The notes under the pieces were generated by a model. It worked only from the letters and a program-made list of their open reading frames with translations, was not told the DNA's origin and did not search any database. From Aciduricibacillus chroicocephali (GTDB lineage Bacteria; Bacillota; Bacilli; Bacillales; Amphibacillaceae), in NCBI RefSeq assembly GCF_030762805.1, contig NZ_CP129113.1, forward strand, positions 751,001 through 815,000: a stretch of 64,000 bases of DNA. The letters run 5' to 3'. Both the position numbers and the translations under genes were made by a program. Shown here one piece after another: positions 51,527-61,520 of the stretch (positions within the stretch are counted from its first letter, which is position 1; each line of letters begins with the position of its first letter).

Positions 51527-52441
51527 TTAAAGAATTGAGTCATAATTTTGCTCTCTTTTCTGAATATTGTGCAATGCTGCTTCCAGTATCGGAAACTGGA
51601 AAGTATACCCGAGAACAACGGCTTTCGCAGGCTTTACGCATTGGCCTTCAATGACCATTTCACTCATCTCTCCTGCTGCTAGTTTGACTAGAGAGGCAGG
51701 GGCCATTGTCCAATGTGGACGGTTCTGTACGCGGGCAATTGTCCGCATGAAGTCTTTATTTCTTTTTGGGTAAGGAGCAGTGAAATTCACTGGGCCACTA
51801 ATTTCTCTCTCATCAATACAGAATTTGACCATTCGGGCGAGGTCATCAACATGAATCCAAGATACCCATTGTTCACCATCGCCGATTTTTCCTCCGATGA
51901 ACAGTTTGACCGGTTTTTCCATAAGCGGCAAAGCACCCTCAGTACCAAGCACAATTCCAAATCTTGCTATGACTGTGCGAATGCCGAGCTCTTCTGCCTT
52001 TTTCGCTGCGGCCTCCCATTTTGTACAAACGTCTGCAAGGAAGTCATTGCCTGGTGTTGTTGTTTTCTCGGTGAAAATCTTATTGTCGGATGTTCCGTAC
52101 CAGCCGACAGCTGAGGCGCTGATGAGTACATCCGGTTTCTCGTCCATATTCCTGAACAGTTCAATCAGATTGTTTGTCGTCTCAAGACGGCTCTTCAGAA
52201 TTGCTTCTTTCCGTTCATCAGTCCAGCGACCGAATAGGGAGGCTCCAGCAAGATTGATTGCGGCTCTGATACGGGGAAGTTCTTCAGCTGCGACATCTGT
52301 GCTGACGTAATGTACTTTGCCTTTGCTTTCATGCTTTTCTGGAGAACGCGTCATAATATATACATGATGACCCTGGGAAGTAAGCAGCTTTACAATGTGG
52401 CTCCCCACAAATCCGGTCCCACCTGTTATAAGAATATTCAT
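51527..52441 (-). CDS. yfhF: TIGR01777-family epimerase (YfhF)
   Basis: A 304-residue NAD(P)-dependent atypical SDR with a DUF1731 tail. MNILITGGTGFVGSHIVKLL is the dinucleotide site. INLAGASLFGRWTDERKEAIL and SASAVGWYGT are signatures of the TIGR01777 (YfhF/SulA-like) group, and the C-terminal MVIEGQCVKPAKAVVLGYTFQFP is the DUF1731 end. The reaction is unknown. It begins the block collinear with the B. subtilis yfhF-rrn region and is divergent from recX. No good ribosome site is seen directly before the ATG. Confidence 0.9.
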   Translation of the reverse strand: MNILITGGTGFVGSHIVKLLTSQGHHVYIMTRSPEKHESKGKVHYVSTDVAAEELPRIRAAINLAGASLFGRWTDERKEAILKSRLETTNNLIELFRNMDEKPDVLISASAVGWYGTSDNKIFTEKTTTPGNDFLADVCTKWEAAAKKAEELGIRTVIARFGIVLGTEGALPLMEKPVKLFIGGKIGDGEQWVSWIHVDDLARMVKFCIDEREISGPVNFTAPYPKRNKDFMRTIARVQNRPHWTMAPASLVKLAAGEMSEMVIEGQCVKPAKAVVLGYTFQFPILEAALHNIQKREQNYDSIL

Positions 52442-52507
52442 CTAAAATCGACTCCTGTCTTGTTTTTATATTCCAGCTTCATGGCTCTCTGCATCAGCGG
52501 GTGCAAA

Positions 52508-52516
52508 TGTTATAAT
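52508..52516 (+). promoter_or_regulatory. Extended -10 promoter of recX
   Basis: TGT-TATAAT at 52508-52516, a TGn-extended -10; the -35 is poor. Confidence 0.5.
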
Positions 52517-52543
52517 GAGAAAAAGACTGTTGGGGGAGAGTGC

Positions 52544-53353
52544 ATGAAAAAAATCGCCCGCATCACGACACAAAAACGAAATAAAGAGAGATACAACATT
52601 TACATCTCGGACGGCGAGCGAGAATTTTACGCTTTCAGTGTTGATGAAGCCATACTTATACAATATGCCTTACGCAAAGGGATGGAGCTTGAAGATGAAT
52701 TTCTTGATGAACTCCTCCGGCAAAACTCAATATATGAAGCGTATACCCGCGCCATTCATTTTCTAAGCTATCGCATGCGTACGAAAAAAGAAATAAAAGA
52801 CCATCTGTTCAAAAAAGAAATAGAGCCGGAACAGATTGAACAAGTTATGGAAAGGCTTGAACGGGATAAACTCATTGACGATGCCGAATTCGCCAATATG
52901 TTCGTACGGACAAGAGTGAATACTTCTGATAAGGGACCGGGACATGTTCGTCGTGAACTCCTTGAAAAGGGCGTCGCACCGCAAATAGCTGAAGAAGCTT
53001 TGAAGTTCTACAGTTTTGAAGATGAACGTGAAAAGGCTGTGAAATTTGCCCAAAAGAAAGTGCGTCAACCTAAGCAGGAATCAAGCCTGCAATTGAAGCA
53101 GAGAATCCAGGCCTCACTCATGCAGAAAGGATTTTCTCAGGGGGCTATAAAGGAAGCATTAAACGAACTGTCGGATATCAGGGATGAGAATGATGAACAG
53201 GCAGCATTAAGCAGACAAGGGGAGAAGCTTCTTCGCAAACATGGACGGGCGTACGAAGGTTATGAGCTGAGGCAAAAAGTTACAGAAGCTTTATATCGAA
53301 AAGGATTCTCCTTTGATTCTATCCGCGCCTACCTTGACGAACATATGAAATGA
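52544..53353 (+). CDS. recX: Recombination regulator RecX
   Basis: A 269-residue helical-repeat protein that modulates RecA filaments. The ATG at 52544 follows GGGGGAG. Family features: the YRMRTKKEIKDHLFKK motif (residues ~75-90), ERDKLIDDAEFANMFVRTRV, the KGPGHVRRELLEKGV block and similar repeats later (RIQASLMQKGFSQGAIKEAL, RQKVTEALYRKGFSFDSIRAYL). Length matches YfhG of B. subtilis. No lexA/DinR box is obvious upstream. Confidence 0.93.
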   Translation: MKKIARITTQKRNKERYNIYISDGEREFYAFSVDEAILIQYALRKGMELEDEFLDELLRQNSIYEAYTRAIHFLSYRMRTKKEIKDHLFKKEIEPEQIEQVMERLERDKLIDDAEFANMFVRTRVNTSDKGPGHVRRELLEKGVAPQIAEEALKFYSFEDEREKAVKFAQKKVRQPKQESSLQLKQRIQASLMQKGFSQGAIKEALNELSDIRDENDEQAALSRQGEKLLRKHGRAYEGYELRQKVTEALYRKGFSFDSIRAYLDEHMK

Positions 53354-53357
53354 AAAA

Positions 53358-53384
53358 CACCCCGCTGTTCATTGCAGCGGGGTG
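53358..53384. terminator. Bidirectional terminator
   Basis: A perfect 10-bp stem CACCCCGCTG / CAGCGGGGTG between recX and yfhP. Confidence 0.85.
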
Positions 53385-53395
53385 AATTATTGTAA

Positions 53396-54382
53396 TTAGA
53401 GAATGGAGTTTCCAGTGTTCAACTTATTCTGCAGTTTGTGTTCAGAGAAGATCCATCCTGTATATGAAGTTAGGATATTCAAGTTATCATCAAGGTGTAC
53501 AACCGCAACGAAAGGATAATATCCTTTCGTCCTGTATCGCAAATCGATAAGACGCACTTCCGTGAAGTCATCAAAATCGGTGATCTCGTGGCGATATACT
53601 GGTGAAAACGAGAGGAAAGCTGATATATTCTTATCCTTTAGTGCCACATTCATGATTTCGGTGTCGGGGAGCGGTGTCCGTTCGAACTCATCAATGATTT
53701 GGATATGGCCGTTATCAACCGTACCGACATGAAATTCATCTTTTCCAGTAATCGCAACTCGCCAGCTGTTCTGCTTCGTTGTCGGAGAAGTTGCAACCCT
53801 CTCCGTATCTGGGAGGAATTCCTTGATTTTGCGCACGATTTCCCTTTTATCAAGATAGCGTTTAATATAATAGAGGAAAATGACCGCATATACGACGAGC
53901 CAGGCTTTTCCTGGAGGTGCTCCAAGAATCCAGGCTACAATGCCTACAATATGGAGTAGAAAAATATACGGGTCAAATGTATTGATGAATCCAAGGGCAA
54001 TCCATCTGTTGGAAAAAGGTTTTAAAGCTTGTGTTCCATAAGCATTGAATATATCTACAAACACGTGCAGGGCGACAGCTAAAGCAATCCAGGACCACAA
54101 ATGCAAGTAGCTTACTTCAGGAACAAACAAATAAATCGCACCTGAAATGAGCAATCCCCACATAATTACTGCGGGTATCGAGTGGGTCGGTCCCCGATGG
54201 TTTCTTATATAAGTAGCATTATTTCGTAATTTGAGCACTGTATCAAAGTCTGGTGCATGCGAGCCAATGATGGCCCCCGCAAAAATAGCATGAAATAACG
54301 TCGGGTCATTCGCGACAACAGGGTCCAGTGTAGACAGACCGCCGAGCGCAACACCCATGACGATATGTGTGCCTGTATCCAT
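53396..54382 (-). CDS. yfhP: YfhP-like membrane-bound metal-dependent hydrolase
   Basis: A 328-residue protein of the YdjM/LexA-binding inner-membrane hydrolase type. MDTGTHIVMGVALGG at the N-terminus supplies a His ligand. GSHAPDFDTVLKLRN and NHRGPTHSIPAV give further metal-binding Asp/His residues, and ALHVFVDIFNAYGTQAL completes the site. Four membrane segments precede a soluble C-terminal half (residues ~190-328). Substrate unknown. GAGGAGGAG lies seven bases before the ATG at 54382. Divergent from mutY, as in B. subtilis. Confidence 0.9.
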   Translation of the reverse strand: MDTGTHIVMGVALGGLSTLDPVVANDPTLFHAIFAGAIIGSHAPDFDTVLKLRNNATYIRNHRGPTHSIPAVIMWGLLISGAIYLFVPEVSYLHLWSWIALAVALHVFVDIFNAYGTQALKPFSNRWIALGFINTFDPYIFLLHIVGIVAWILGAPPGKAWLVVYAVIFLYYIKRYLDKREIVRKIKEFLPDTERVATSPTTKQNSWRVAITGKDEFHVGTVDNGHIQIIDEFERTPLPDTEIMNVALKDKNISAFLSFSPVYRHEITDFDDFTEVRLIDLRYRTKGYYPFVAVVHLDDNLNILTSYTGWIFSEHKLQNKLNTGNSIL

Positions 54383-54463
54383 TGACGGCTCCTCCTCAAG
54401 TAAGAGAGCGTTAGTTTGTAAAGAATTTATTTTTTCATATTGTAACACAAAAGGAGTAACTTC

Positions 54464-55549
54464 ATGAGTCAAATGCAAGAGAACAAATTGTCAACTTTCG
54501 ACATATCAGGCTTCCAAGGAGACTTGATCGGCTGGTATAGCAATGAAAAAAGGGATCTCCCGTGGCGGCTTAATCGTGATCCATATAGAGTATGGATTTC
54601 TGAAATTATGCTGCAACAGACACGTGTTGATACAGTCATACCATTTTATAATAGGTTTATGGAGAAATTCCCCACAATTCAGGCTCTGGCAGATGCGGAT
54701 GAACAAGAAGTGCTGAAAGCATGGGAAGGACTTGGTTATTATTCCCGCGCACGCAACTTGCAGACAGCAGCACGCGAAGTCGTGGCGCTCCACGAGGGAA
54801 AGATGCCTTCAGTTCCCAAACTGCTTGGAGCGTTAAAAGGAATTGGACCTTACACAAAAGGCGCTATCCTTTCGATTGCGTTTGGCCAGCCGGAACCAGC
54901 TGTTGATGGTAATGTCATGCGTGTCTTATCAAGAATTCTTGAGATTGATGAAGATATTGCCCTTCCGAAGACCCGCAAAACATTTGAAGCACTCGTGCGC
55001 GCCCTTATCTCTCATGAAGATCCTTCTTCATTCAATCAAGGTCTCATGGAGCTGGGTGCATTGATCTGCACACCACAGTCGCCGATGTGTTTGTTTTGTC
55101 CAGTTCAACAACATTGCCGTGCTTTCCATACAGGGCGTCAGTTGGAACTCCCTGTTAAGTCTAAGGCCAAAAAGAAGAAGACGATTCGCTACGCTGCTTT
55201 ACTCATTCATAATTCCGATGGAAAAGTACTCATTGAAAAGCGTCCGCAAACAGGTCTGCTCGCGGGATTGTGGCAGTTTCCGATGATTGAAATGGGAGTA
55301 AAAGGCGAGACGTTAGAAGGGAAAGCTGCCAAAGAGCTTGGCATCGGACTTGAAGTGGGTGATAAGGCTGGAGTACTGAAGCATGTCTTTACTCATCTTA
55401 TTTGGGAAATCGATATCTTTAATGCGATAACGACCGTTGCAGAGCCAGCATCGGAGCGGATGCGTTTCGTTACAATGGAAGAGATGGAAGAGCGGCCTTT
55501 CCCGGTTTCGCATCAGAAAATGATGCCATATCTTTCTAGAGAGCAGTAG
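54464..55549 (+). CDS. mutY: MutY, A/G-specific adenine DNA glycosylase
   Basis: A 361-residue base-excision enzyme removing adenine opposite 8-oxoguanine. Features in order: WRLNRDPYRVWISEIMLQQT with the catalytic Glu, the helix-hairpin-helix GALKGIGPYTKGAILSIAFG, the catalytic Asp in AVDGNVMRVLSR, the [4Fe-4S] cysteines C-x6-C-x2-C-x5-C (ICTPQSPMCLFCPVQQHC), and a C-terminal NUDIX-like domain (residues ~230-355) for 8-oxoG recognition. AAAGGAG precedes the ATG. The ORF begins inside the divergent spacer with yfhP. Confidence 0.95.
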   Translation: MSQMQENKLSTFDISGFQGDLIGWYSNEKRDLPWRLNRDPYRVWISEIMLQQTRVDTVIPFYNRFMEKFPTIQALADADEQEVLKAWEGLGYYSRARNLQTAAREVVALHEGKMPSVPKLLGALKGIGPYTKGAILSIAFGQPEPAVDGNVMRVLSRILEIDEDIALPKTRKTFEALVRALISHEDPSSFNQGLMELGALICTPQSPMCLFCPVQQHCRAFHTGRQLELPVKSKAKKKKTIRYAALLIHNSDGKVLIEKRPQTGLLAGLWQFPMIEMGVKGETLEGKAAKELGIGLEVGDKAGVLKHVFTHLIWEIDIFNAITTVAEPASERMRFVTMEEMEERPFPVSHQKMMPYLSREQ

Positions 55550-55581
55550 AGGAAGTTTTGAAAAAACTTTTTAATTAATTT

Positions 55582-55611
55582 GGATAAACCGATTCACTTC
55601 TGGACAAATTA
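55582..55611 (+). promoter_or_regulatory. SigG-like promoter of sspE
   Basis: GGATA at 55582-55586, an 18-base spacer, CAAATTA at 55605-55611. Nearly the forespore SigG pattern and the same layout as at 14174-14203. Confidence 0.6.
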
Positions 55612-55631
55612 CTTGTGCGGAGGTGATATCA

Positions 55632-55829
55632 ATGGCTAAAAATTACGGTTCCAACTTCAGCAAAAAAGGCAAGTACGAAGAGGAGTTCGCTTCTGAAACG
55701 AATGTTCAGCAAGTAAAGCAGCAGAACGCTCAAGCGGCTCAAGGCACGTACAACACTGAATTTGCTTCTGAAACAAACGTTGAAGAAGTGAAAAAACAGA
55801 ACGCACGCGCTGAGCAAAACAAAAAGTAA
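55632..55829 (+). CDS. sspE: Gamma-type small acid-soluble spore protein
   Basis: A 65-residue hydrophilic protein with two copies of the gamma-SASP repeat: EFASETNVQQVKQQNAQAAQ and EFASETNVEEVKKQNARAEQ, each holding the germination-protease cleavage site (around TEFAS/EFASE). It is made in the forespore as an amino-acid reserve and degraded at germination. GGAGGTGATATC precedes the ATG. Position next to mutY and ygaC matches sspE in B. subtilis. The repeat is shared with the single-unit protein at 14.2 kb. Confidence 0.95.
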   Translation: MAKNYGSNFSKKGKYEEEFASETNVQQVKQQNAQAAQGTYNTEFASETNVEEVKKQNARAEQNKK

Positions 55830-55843
55830 ATGAATGAAACAGA

Positions 55844-55880
55844 GAAAAGGGCTTTCCAAAAAAATTGGAAAGCCCTTTTC
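55844..55880 (+). terminator. Terminator after sspE
   Basis: A 14-bp stem GAAAAGGGCTTTCC / GGAAAGCCCTTTTC with a nine-base loop. Confidence 0.92.
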
Positions 55881-55999
55881 TTCATGGAAAAATCATAAAA
55901 CTTTAACTTTTACATGGCACACTTTATAATTGTTGTTGGAATAGTAGTGCAACCCGTATTATGCGAGTCGGTTTCGCATATGCAGAAAGGACGTATTTG

Positions 56000-56533
56000 A
56001 TGAGTGCTCCTGAAGCAGGCTCCAATATCCAAATTAAAAGCTATAAACATAATGGCAAGCTGCACCGCATCTGGGAAAGCAGCCTTGTCCTGAAAGGAAC
56101 TGAAACGGTCGTCATTGCCGGAAATGATAAGACAAGGGTAATGGAGAGCGACGGCAGGACTTGGATTACGAGAGAGCCGGCGATTACTTATTTTCACTCC
56201 AGGTATTGGTTCAATATAATCGGCATGCTTCGGACTGATGGAATTTACTATTACTGCAATATCAGTTCCCCGTTTGTCTATGATGAAGAAGCATTAAAAT
56301 ATATTGACTATGACCTTGATGTGAAAGTCTACCCTGATATGACTCATGTTCTGCTTGATGAAGACGAATATGAGCAGCATAGCCGGCAAATGAATTATCC
56401 TCGCGTCCTTGACAGGATTCTGCATCGTAACATTGATGAACTTCTCAGGTGGGTACACGAGCGCAAAGGTCCTTTTAATCCAGATTTTATTGACCAGTGG
56501 TATGAACGGTATTTGACATACCGTACATACTAG
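56000..56533 (+). CDS. ygaC: YgaC/Ntdp-like nucleoside tri- and diphosphatase (DUF402)
   Basis: A 177-residue DUF402 protein. The ATG at 56000 is preceded by GAAAGGA; upstream frame adds residues not seen in the family. Signature blocks are the W-E-S-S-L stretch, [53 protein letters not shown] and [15 protein letters not shown], which carry the acidic metal-binding residues of nucleoside triphosphate/diphosphate hydrolases. It belongs to the ygaC position between sspE and ygaD. Confidence 0.9.
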   Translation: MSAPEAGSNIQIKSYKHNGKLHRIWESSLVLKGTETVVIAGNDKTRVMESDGRTWITREPAITYFHSRYWFNIIGMLRTDGIYYYCNISSPFVYDEEALKYIDYDLDVKVYPDMTHVLLDEDEYEQHSRQMNYPRVLDRILHRNIDELLRWVHERKGPFNPDFIDQWYERYLTYRTY

Positions 56534-56543
56534 AGCATTGGAA

Positions 56544-56583
56544 CCTTGCTGCTAAGCTATGCTTTTGCAGCAAGGCTTTGTTT
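56544..56583 (+). terminator. Terminator after ygaC
   Basis: CCTTGCTGC and GCAGCAAGG form a 9-bp stem, then CTTTGTTTG. Confidence 0.75.
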
Positions 56584-56632
56584 GTTTTGTCGCCAGTCCC
56601 TGTAGTCAATCTCAGAAGAACAGAGGAGAATT

Positions 56633-58375
56633 ATGAGCAGTATTAAACAATATTTAAACTTTGTTAAACCTTATAAATGGAAGATTCTATGGACGGTAGT
56701 AATCGGAATTGTCAAATTCGGTATCCCGCTTCTCATTCCGCTTATTCTAAAATATGTAATTGACAATGTGATCAATGCTCCAGGCATGGAAGATGCAGTA
56801 AAGCTGCACCGACTCTATTGGCTCATGGGAGTTTCATTCCTGATCTTCCTCATCGTCCGTCCACCTGTTGAGTATATAAGACAATATCTTGCCCAATGGG
56901 TTGGAAGCCATGTCCTATATGATATTCGGGATAGGCTGTTTGATCATTTGCAGAAGCTAAGTCTCCGCTACTATGCTAATACAAAGACGGGAGAAGTCAT
57001 TTCCCGGTTCATCAATGATGTGGAGCAGACGATTACATTTGTTATTACCGGTCTTATGAATGTATGGCTCGATATTGTTACGATTCTTATTGCAGTCGGC
57101 ATTATGCTTACGATGGATGTCCCGCTCACAATTGTTGCAATCATCCTGTTCCCGCTCTACGGCTTCGCGATCAAGTATTTTTATGCTCGGTTGCGCGCTT
57201 TGACTCGTGAAAGATCTCAAGCACTTGCGGAAATGCAGGGACATTTGCATGAGAGGGTACAGGGAACGGCGGTCATTCGCAGCTTTGCCAATGAAGACTA
57301 TGAACAGGAACAGTTTGCAAAACGTAACGGCCATTTTCTCAAAAAGGCATTGACTCATACTGATTGGAACGCAAAAACATTTGCTGTGACGAATACAATT
57401 ACAGATTTGGCTCCGTTACTTGTTATTGCCTATGCGGCTTACGAAGTGATCAATGGTAACCTGACTATGGGTACGATGGTTGCTTTTGTCGGTTATATGG
57501 AGAGAGTATACAGTCCATTGCGCCGACTTGTTAACTCTTCTACGACATTGACACAGTCCGTAGCTTCCATTGACAGGGTGTTTGAACTCTTCAATGAGCC
57601 ATACGATATTAAGGATAAAGAAGATGCACCGGCGCTTGAAAAAGTTTCGGGGACAATTGATTTTGATCATGTCGCTTTCAAATATGAAGAAACCGGATCT
57701 TATGCTTTGACAGATGTGAATCTCCATGTACGAGAAGGGGAAACAATCGCTCTCGTTGGTATGAGTGGTGGAGGGAAATCAACACTCGTCAGCCTCATTC
57801 CTCGCTTCTACGATGTGACAGAAGGTGCAATCAGAGTCGATGGAAAAGATATTCGAGATGTCCAGATGAGAACTTTGCGGAATCATATCGGCATGGTGCT
57901 CCAGGATAATATCCTTTTCTCTGAGTCTATTGCCGTGAACATCCGAATGGGGAACCCGCAAGCAACTGATGAAGAAGTGATACGGGCAGCCAAAGCTGCC
58001 AATGCTCATGAATTCATTATGAATCTTCCAGAAGGCTATGATACGCTTGTCGGGGAACGTGGCGTCAAGCTCTCCGGCGGACAAAAGCAGCGGATTGCGA
58101 TTGCGAGAGTATTCCTTAAGAATCCAGCAATCCTTATTTTCGACGAAGCGACATCAGCACTTGACCTTGAGAGTGAGCATCTAATACAGACTGCGATGGA
58201 GCGGCTTGCCGCAGACCGGACAACATTTATCGTTGCTCACCGGCTTGCAACGATTACTCATGCAGACCGGATTGTTGTCATCGATCATGGGAAAGTTGTT
58301 GAAACCGGATCCCATCAAGAGCTCATTGAGAAAAAAGGGTACTACTACGATTTGTACCAAGTACAGAATCTATGA
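56633..58375 (+). CDS. ygaD: ABC exporter, fused permease-ATPase (YgaD)
   Basis: A 580-residue half-transporter that dimerises. Six membrane helices (residues ~15-310) precede the ATPase: Walker [10 protein letters not shown] (near residue 377), Q-loop VLQDNILF, signature [12 protein letters not shown], Walker [13 protein letters not shown] and H-loop VAHRLATI. It exports lipids, drugs or peptides; the substrate of YgaD is unknown. GAGGAGAATT precedes the ATG. Located between ygaC and gsaB as in B. subtilis. Confidence 0.93.
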   Translation: MSSIKQYLNFVKPYKWKILWTVVIGIVKFGIPLLIPLILKYVIDNVINAPGMEDAVKLHRLYWLMGVSFLIFLIVRPPVEYIRQYLAQWVGSHVLYDIRDRLFDHLQKLSLRYYANTKTGEVISRFINDVEQTITFVITGLMNVWLDIVTILIAVGIMLTMDVPLTIVAIILFPLYGFAIKYFYARLRALTRERSQALAEMQGHLHERVQGTAVIRSFANEDYEQEQFAKRNGHFLKKALTHTDWNAKTFAVTNTITDLAPLLVIAYAAYEVINGNLTMGTMVAFVGYMERVYSPLRRLVNSSTTLTQSVASIDRVFELFNEPYDIKDKEDAPALEKVSGTIDFDHVAFKYEETGSYALTDVNLHVREGETIALVGMSGGGKSTLVSLIPRFYDVTEGAIRVDGKDIRDVQMRTLRNHIGMVLQDNILFSESIAVNIRMGNPQATDEEVIRAAKAANAHEFIMNLPEGYDTLVGERGVKLSGGQKQRIAIARVFLKNPAILIFDEATSALDLESEHLIQTAMERLAADRTTFIVAHRLATITHADRIVVIDHGKVVETGSHQELIEKKGYYYDLYQVQNL

Positions 58376-58417
58376 AAAAAAGGAGAGGATCAGCAACCGC
58401 TGATCCTCTCCTTTTTA
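58376..58417. terminator. Bidirectional terminator
   Basis: A 16-bp stem AAAAGGAGAGGATCAG / CTGATCCTCTCCTTTT with a six-base loop. Confidence 0.93.
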
Positions 58418-58418
58418 G

Positions 58419-59711
58419 TTATTTCATCTGTTTGAAGGCATTGCCGACAGCTTCGATTGTCTGATCGACGTCTTCTTCAGTATGTTCCGTTGTAAGGAAC
58501 CATGCTTCATACTTTGAAGGAGCTAAATTAATGCCTTGTTCAAGCATAAGCTTGAAGAACCGGCCAAACTGTTCTTTATCGCTTGCTTCAGCTTCGGCAT
58601 AATTTGTTACTTTCTCAACACCGAAGTAAACAGTAAGAGCACCGCGCATACGATTGACGAGGACACCTTCCATTCCATGTTCTTCTGCCTTTTCAATAAT
58701 TCCTTTTTCTAACCGGGCTCCGAGCTCGTCCAGTTTTTCATAGACGCCTTCCTGAGCGAGCACTTCAAGGCAGGCAATACCGGAAGCCATGGATGCCGGG
58801 TTCCCGGCCATTGTTCCAGCCTGATATGCAGGACCGAGCGGAGCGACTGTTTCCATAATTTCTTTCTTACCGCCATATGCTCCGATTGGCAGCCCGCCGC
58901 CAATGATCTTACCCATAGCAGTCATGTCGGGCTCAACGCCGTAGATCTGCTGAGCGCTACCGTATGTAAAACGGAAGGCTGTAATTACTTCATCATAAAT
59001 GACAAGTGCTCCAGCAGCATGTACCAACTCATTGACACTTTCAAGGAAGCCTTCATGAGGTTCTACGATTCCAAAGTTCCCGACAATCGGTTCAACTAGT
59101 ACGCAAGCGACATCATCACCGAAACGATCAAGAGCTGTTTTAAGATATTCAAGATCATTAAATGGAACAGTAATCACATCTTGAGCGACAGACTGTGGAA
59201 TCCCAGCAGAATCAGGAGTACCGAGTGTCGCTGGTCCAGAGCCTGCTTCAACTAGTACTGCATCAAAATGGCCGTGATAGCAGCCTGAGAATTTGATTAC
59301 TTTTGTACGGTCTGTGTACGCACGAGCAACACGAATAGTTGTCATGACCGCTTCCGTACCAGAATTCGTAAATCGGATCTTCTCAAGAGAAGGAATAGCT
59401 TTTTTCAAAATCTGGGCAAATTCAGATTCAAGTCTCGTTGGTGTTCCAAACAGCACCCCATTGCGAGCTGCTTTCTCAATTGCTTTTGCGATATGGGGAT
59501 GTGCATGTCCTGTAATGATCGGACCATAAGCTGCAAGATAGTCTATATATTTGTTGCCATCTGCATCCCAGAAATAGGCGCCTTCGCCTCGTTCCATATA
59601 TACTGGTGTACCGCCGCCAACGCCTTTATAAGCGCGAGAAGGGGAATTGACACCACCGACAATATGTTTTTGTGCTTCTGCATGCAGTTTTTCGGATTGA
59701 GTGAAATTCAT
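58419..59711 (-). CDS. hemL: Glutamate-1-semialdehyde 2,1-aminomutase (HemL/GsaB)
   Basis: A 430-residue PLP enzyme converting glutamate-1-semialdehyde to 5-aminolevulinate for haem. N-terminal [15 protein letters not shown], the [14 protein letters not shown] motif, [24 protein letters not shown] and the PLP-lysine segment [16 protein letters not shown] are intact. GAGGAGGC precedes the ATG. The position next to bcp and perR matches the paralogue gsaB (hemL2) of B. subtilis rather than the hemAXCDBL operon. Confidence 0.95.
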   Translation of the reverse strand: MNFTQSEKLHAEAQKHIVGGVNSPSRAYKGVGGGTPVYMERGEGAYFWDADGNKYIDYLAAYGPIITGHAHPHIAKAIEKAARNGVLFGTPTRLESEFAQILKKAIPSLEKIRFTNSGTEAVMTTIRVARAYTDRTKVIKFSGCYHGHFDAVLVEAGSGPATLGTPDSAGIPQSVAQDVITVPFNDLEYLKTALDRFGDDVACVLVEPIVGNFGIVEPHEGFLESVNELVHAAGALVIYDEVITAFRFTYGSAQQIYGVEPDMTAMGKIIGGGLPIGAYGGKKEIMETVAPLGPAYQAGTMAGNPASMASGIACLEVLAQEGVYEKLDELGARLEKGIIEKAEEHGMEGVLVNRMRGALTVYFGVEKVTNYAEAEASDKEQFGRFFKLMLEQGINLAPSKYEAWFLTTEHTEEDVDQTIEAVGNAFKQMK

Positions 59712-59834
59712 TTGTATGCCTCCTCAGTTATTCCATAACTAATGGTACAGGATACTGGTAAAAAAATAAATTGGCGAATTGTTCAGAAGAAGTGCATATA
59801 TATTAATGGAAAGAAAATGTCGGAGGAAATGGGA

Positions 59835-60263
59835 ATGAACTTGTTCATCTGGTCTATCGTAGGTGTCATCTGTTTTGTCATGTTCAGGAGCATTATTGAG
59901 TTCATTCAAGGTGAACGAACAAGAGGCATGCAGGAAAGTAGATTTTCAAAAGAACTGTTCTATACATTACTCGTAATTTACTTGATCGTGCTTGTCGGAT
60001 TCGGTCTGATTTATTTCATACTGTCCTTGCAACAGGAAGTATTGTTTGAATCGGCGCAAGAATTGCCACGCGGAATCATTGAAAAAATGCTTGATTCCAT
60101 TTATTTCAGCGGTGTAACACTGCTTACGATTGGTTATGGTGACATATCTCCACTTGGAGTTGCAAGAGGAATTGCGCTAGTCCAAGCCCTTGTAGGATAT
60201 GTGCTCCCTACAGCTTTCGTACTTAGAATTGTTCAGAACAGGGCAGCTCGAGATAGATTATAA
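59835..60263 (+). CDS. Two-helix potassium channel subunit
   Basis: A 142-residue membrane protein with an N-terminal helix (residues 3-20), a second helix (~42-66), the pore loop and selectivity filter LTIGYGDISPLG (near residue 103), and a C-terminal helix. TIGYGD predicts potassium selectivity. There is no RCK/TrkA domain, so the channel must be gated or partnered otherwise. The ATG at 59835 has GGAGG eight bases upstream; longer frames lack a site. It takes the place of ygaE in the syntenic block. Confidence 0.88.
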   Translation: MNLFIWSIVGVICFVMFRSIIEFIQGERTRGMQESRFSKELFYTLLVIYLIVLVGFGLIYFILSLQQEVLFESAQELPRGIIEKMLDSIYFSGVTLLTIGYGDISPLGVARGIALVQALVGYVLPTAFVLRIVQNRAARDRL

Positions 60264-60345
60264 ATCCTTTTATTTCATTAAATTATGGCAATTGTGCTAT
60301 ACTGATTCATATACAAACATCACCAAGTATGGAGGGATTATTATC

Positions 60346-60816
60346 ATGGCAGTAGAAGTTGGCAAAAAAGCACCACAATTCACACTACCTAACCAGGAAG
60401 GCAAACAAATCAGCCTCTCCGATTACGCAGGCAAAAACGTCGTTCTTTATTTCTATCCAAAGGACATGTCCCCAGGATGCACAACTGAAGCATGTGATTT
60501 CCGCGACAAGCACGAAAGCTTTGGCGAGTTGGATGCTGTAATCGTCGGTATCAGCCCGGATCCGGTAGACGATCACAAGGAATTCATCAACAAGCATGAC
60601 CTTCCATTTGAATTGCTTGCTGACGAAGACCACAAAGTATGTGAAGATTACGATGTATGGAAGCTAAAGAATTTGAACGGCAAAGAGTTCATGGGTGTTA
60701 TCCGTTCAACATTCATCATTGATAAAGACGGAAACATTCAGAAGGAATTCCGTGATGTACAAGTTGAAGGTCACGTTGAGAGTGCGCTTCAGTACATTCG
60801 CGAAAACCTTAAGTAA
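60346..60816 (+). CDS. bcp: Thiol peroxidase Bcp (YgaF), peroxiredoxin
   Basis: A 156-residue PrxQ-type peroxiredoxin reducing H2O2 and alkyl peroxides with thioredoxin. The peroxidatic Cys lies in SPGCTTEACDFRD (near residue 45), with the resolving Cys five residues later (CTTEAC), the classical atypical 2-Cys arrangement. GGAGGGATT lies before the ATG at 60346. TATACT about 50 bases upstream is a possible -10. A terminator follows. It neighbours perR, as ygaF does in B. subtilis, linking the locus to peroxide defence. Confidence 0.93.
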   Translation: MAVEVGKKAPQFTLPNQEGKQISLSDYAGKNVVLYFYPKDMSPGCTTEACDFRDKHESFGELDAVIVGISPDPVDDHKEFINKHDLPFELLADEDHKVCEDYDVWKLKNLNGKEFMGVIRSTFIIDKDGNIQKEFRDVQVEGHVESALQYIRENLK

Positions 60817-60823
60817 TTTTCCT

Positions 60824-60855
60824 CGGACAGCCGTCAAGCGGCTGTCCGTCTTTTT
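60824..60855 (+). terminator. Terminator after bcp
   Basis: A perfect 10-bp stem CGGACAGCCG / CGGCTGTCCG then TCTTTTTAG. Confidence 0.9.
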
Positions 60856-60966
60856 AGATAAAATGTGGTCATGGGAAAAACTTTTATATTTACTCAATAG
60901 AGCCTTCGGAAGGCTTACAATGAAACAGTTATGTCAATTTTTTGTATGAAATGTTTTACAGATAGA

Positions 60967-60995
60967 TTGACGGGTATGCTATTTGGGAGTAAACT
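60967..60995 (+). promoter_or_regulatory. Probable SigA promoter of perR
   Basis: TTGACG (60967-60972), a 17-base spacer, TAAACT (60990-60995). No PerR box is seen next to it. Confidence 0.65.
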
Positions 60996-61071
60996 GTAAA
61001 TGTATATATAACATCGTCCATTGATTAATGAACTACTGTATTAAGATTATTTGAAAGCGAGGTGCATGACG

Positions 61072-61515
61072 GTGTCTGAAAAAAGATTGTCACGCGCGAT
61101 CGACACGCTGAAACAGTCAGGTGTCCGGATCACACCCCAACGTCATGCGGTTCTTGAGTATCTTTTGAACTCAATGGTCCATCCTACAGCTGACGACATC
61201 TATAAAGCGCTTGAGGATAAATTCCCGAATATGAGCGTTGCCACTGTATATAACAATTTGCGAGTGTTGCGTGAAATCGGACTCGTCAAGGAACTCACAT
61301 ATGGAGATTCATCGAGTCGTTTTGATTGTGATATGTCTGATCATTATCATGTAATCTGCGAAGCATGCGGCAAAATTGTTGATTTCCACTATCCACCGCT
61401 GGATGAAGTGGAATCTTTGGCTGAACAGGTGACAGGTTTTGAAGTGAGCCACCACCGGATGGAGATTTATGGGAAGTGTCCAGACTGCCAGAAGCAGTTA
61501 ACTGCCAAGCATTAA
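61072..61515 (+). CDS. perR: PerR, peroxide-sensing Fur-family repressor
   Basis: A 147-residue repressor. The winged-helix half ([52 protein letters not shown]) is followed by the sensor region [19 protein letters not shown] with the regulatory metal ligands His and Asp, and the four-Cys structural zinc site C-x2-C ... C-x2-C (CEAC, CPDC). Iron-catalysed histidine oxidation by H2O2 releases it from DNA. GTG 61072 is preferred: GAGGTG is seven bases upstream, while ATG 61066 nearly touches it. A matching PerR box precedes zosA. Confidence 0.95.
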   Translation: MSEKRLSRAIDTLKQSGVRITPQRHAVLEYLLNSMVHPTADDIYKALEDKFPNMSVATVYNNLRVLREIGLVKELTYGDSSSRFDCDMSDHYHVICEACGKIVDFHYPPLDEVESLAEQVTGFEVSHHRMEIYGKCPDCQKQLTAKH

Positions 61516-61520
61516 TTATG

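Noticed and set aside
60857..61071. PerR autoregulatory box before perR
   Set aside because: No sequence close to TTATAATnATTATAA is present; the best candidates differ at many positions.
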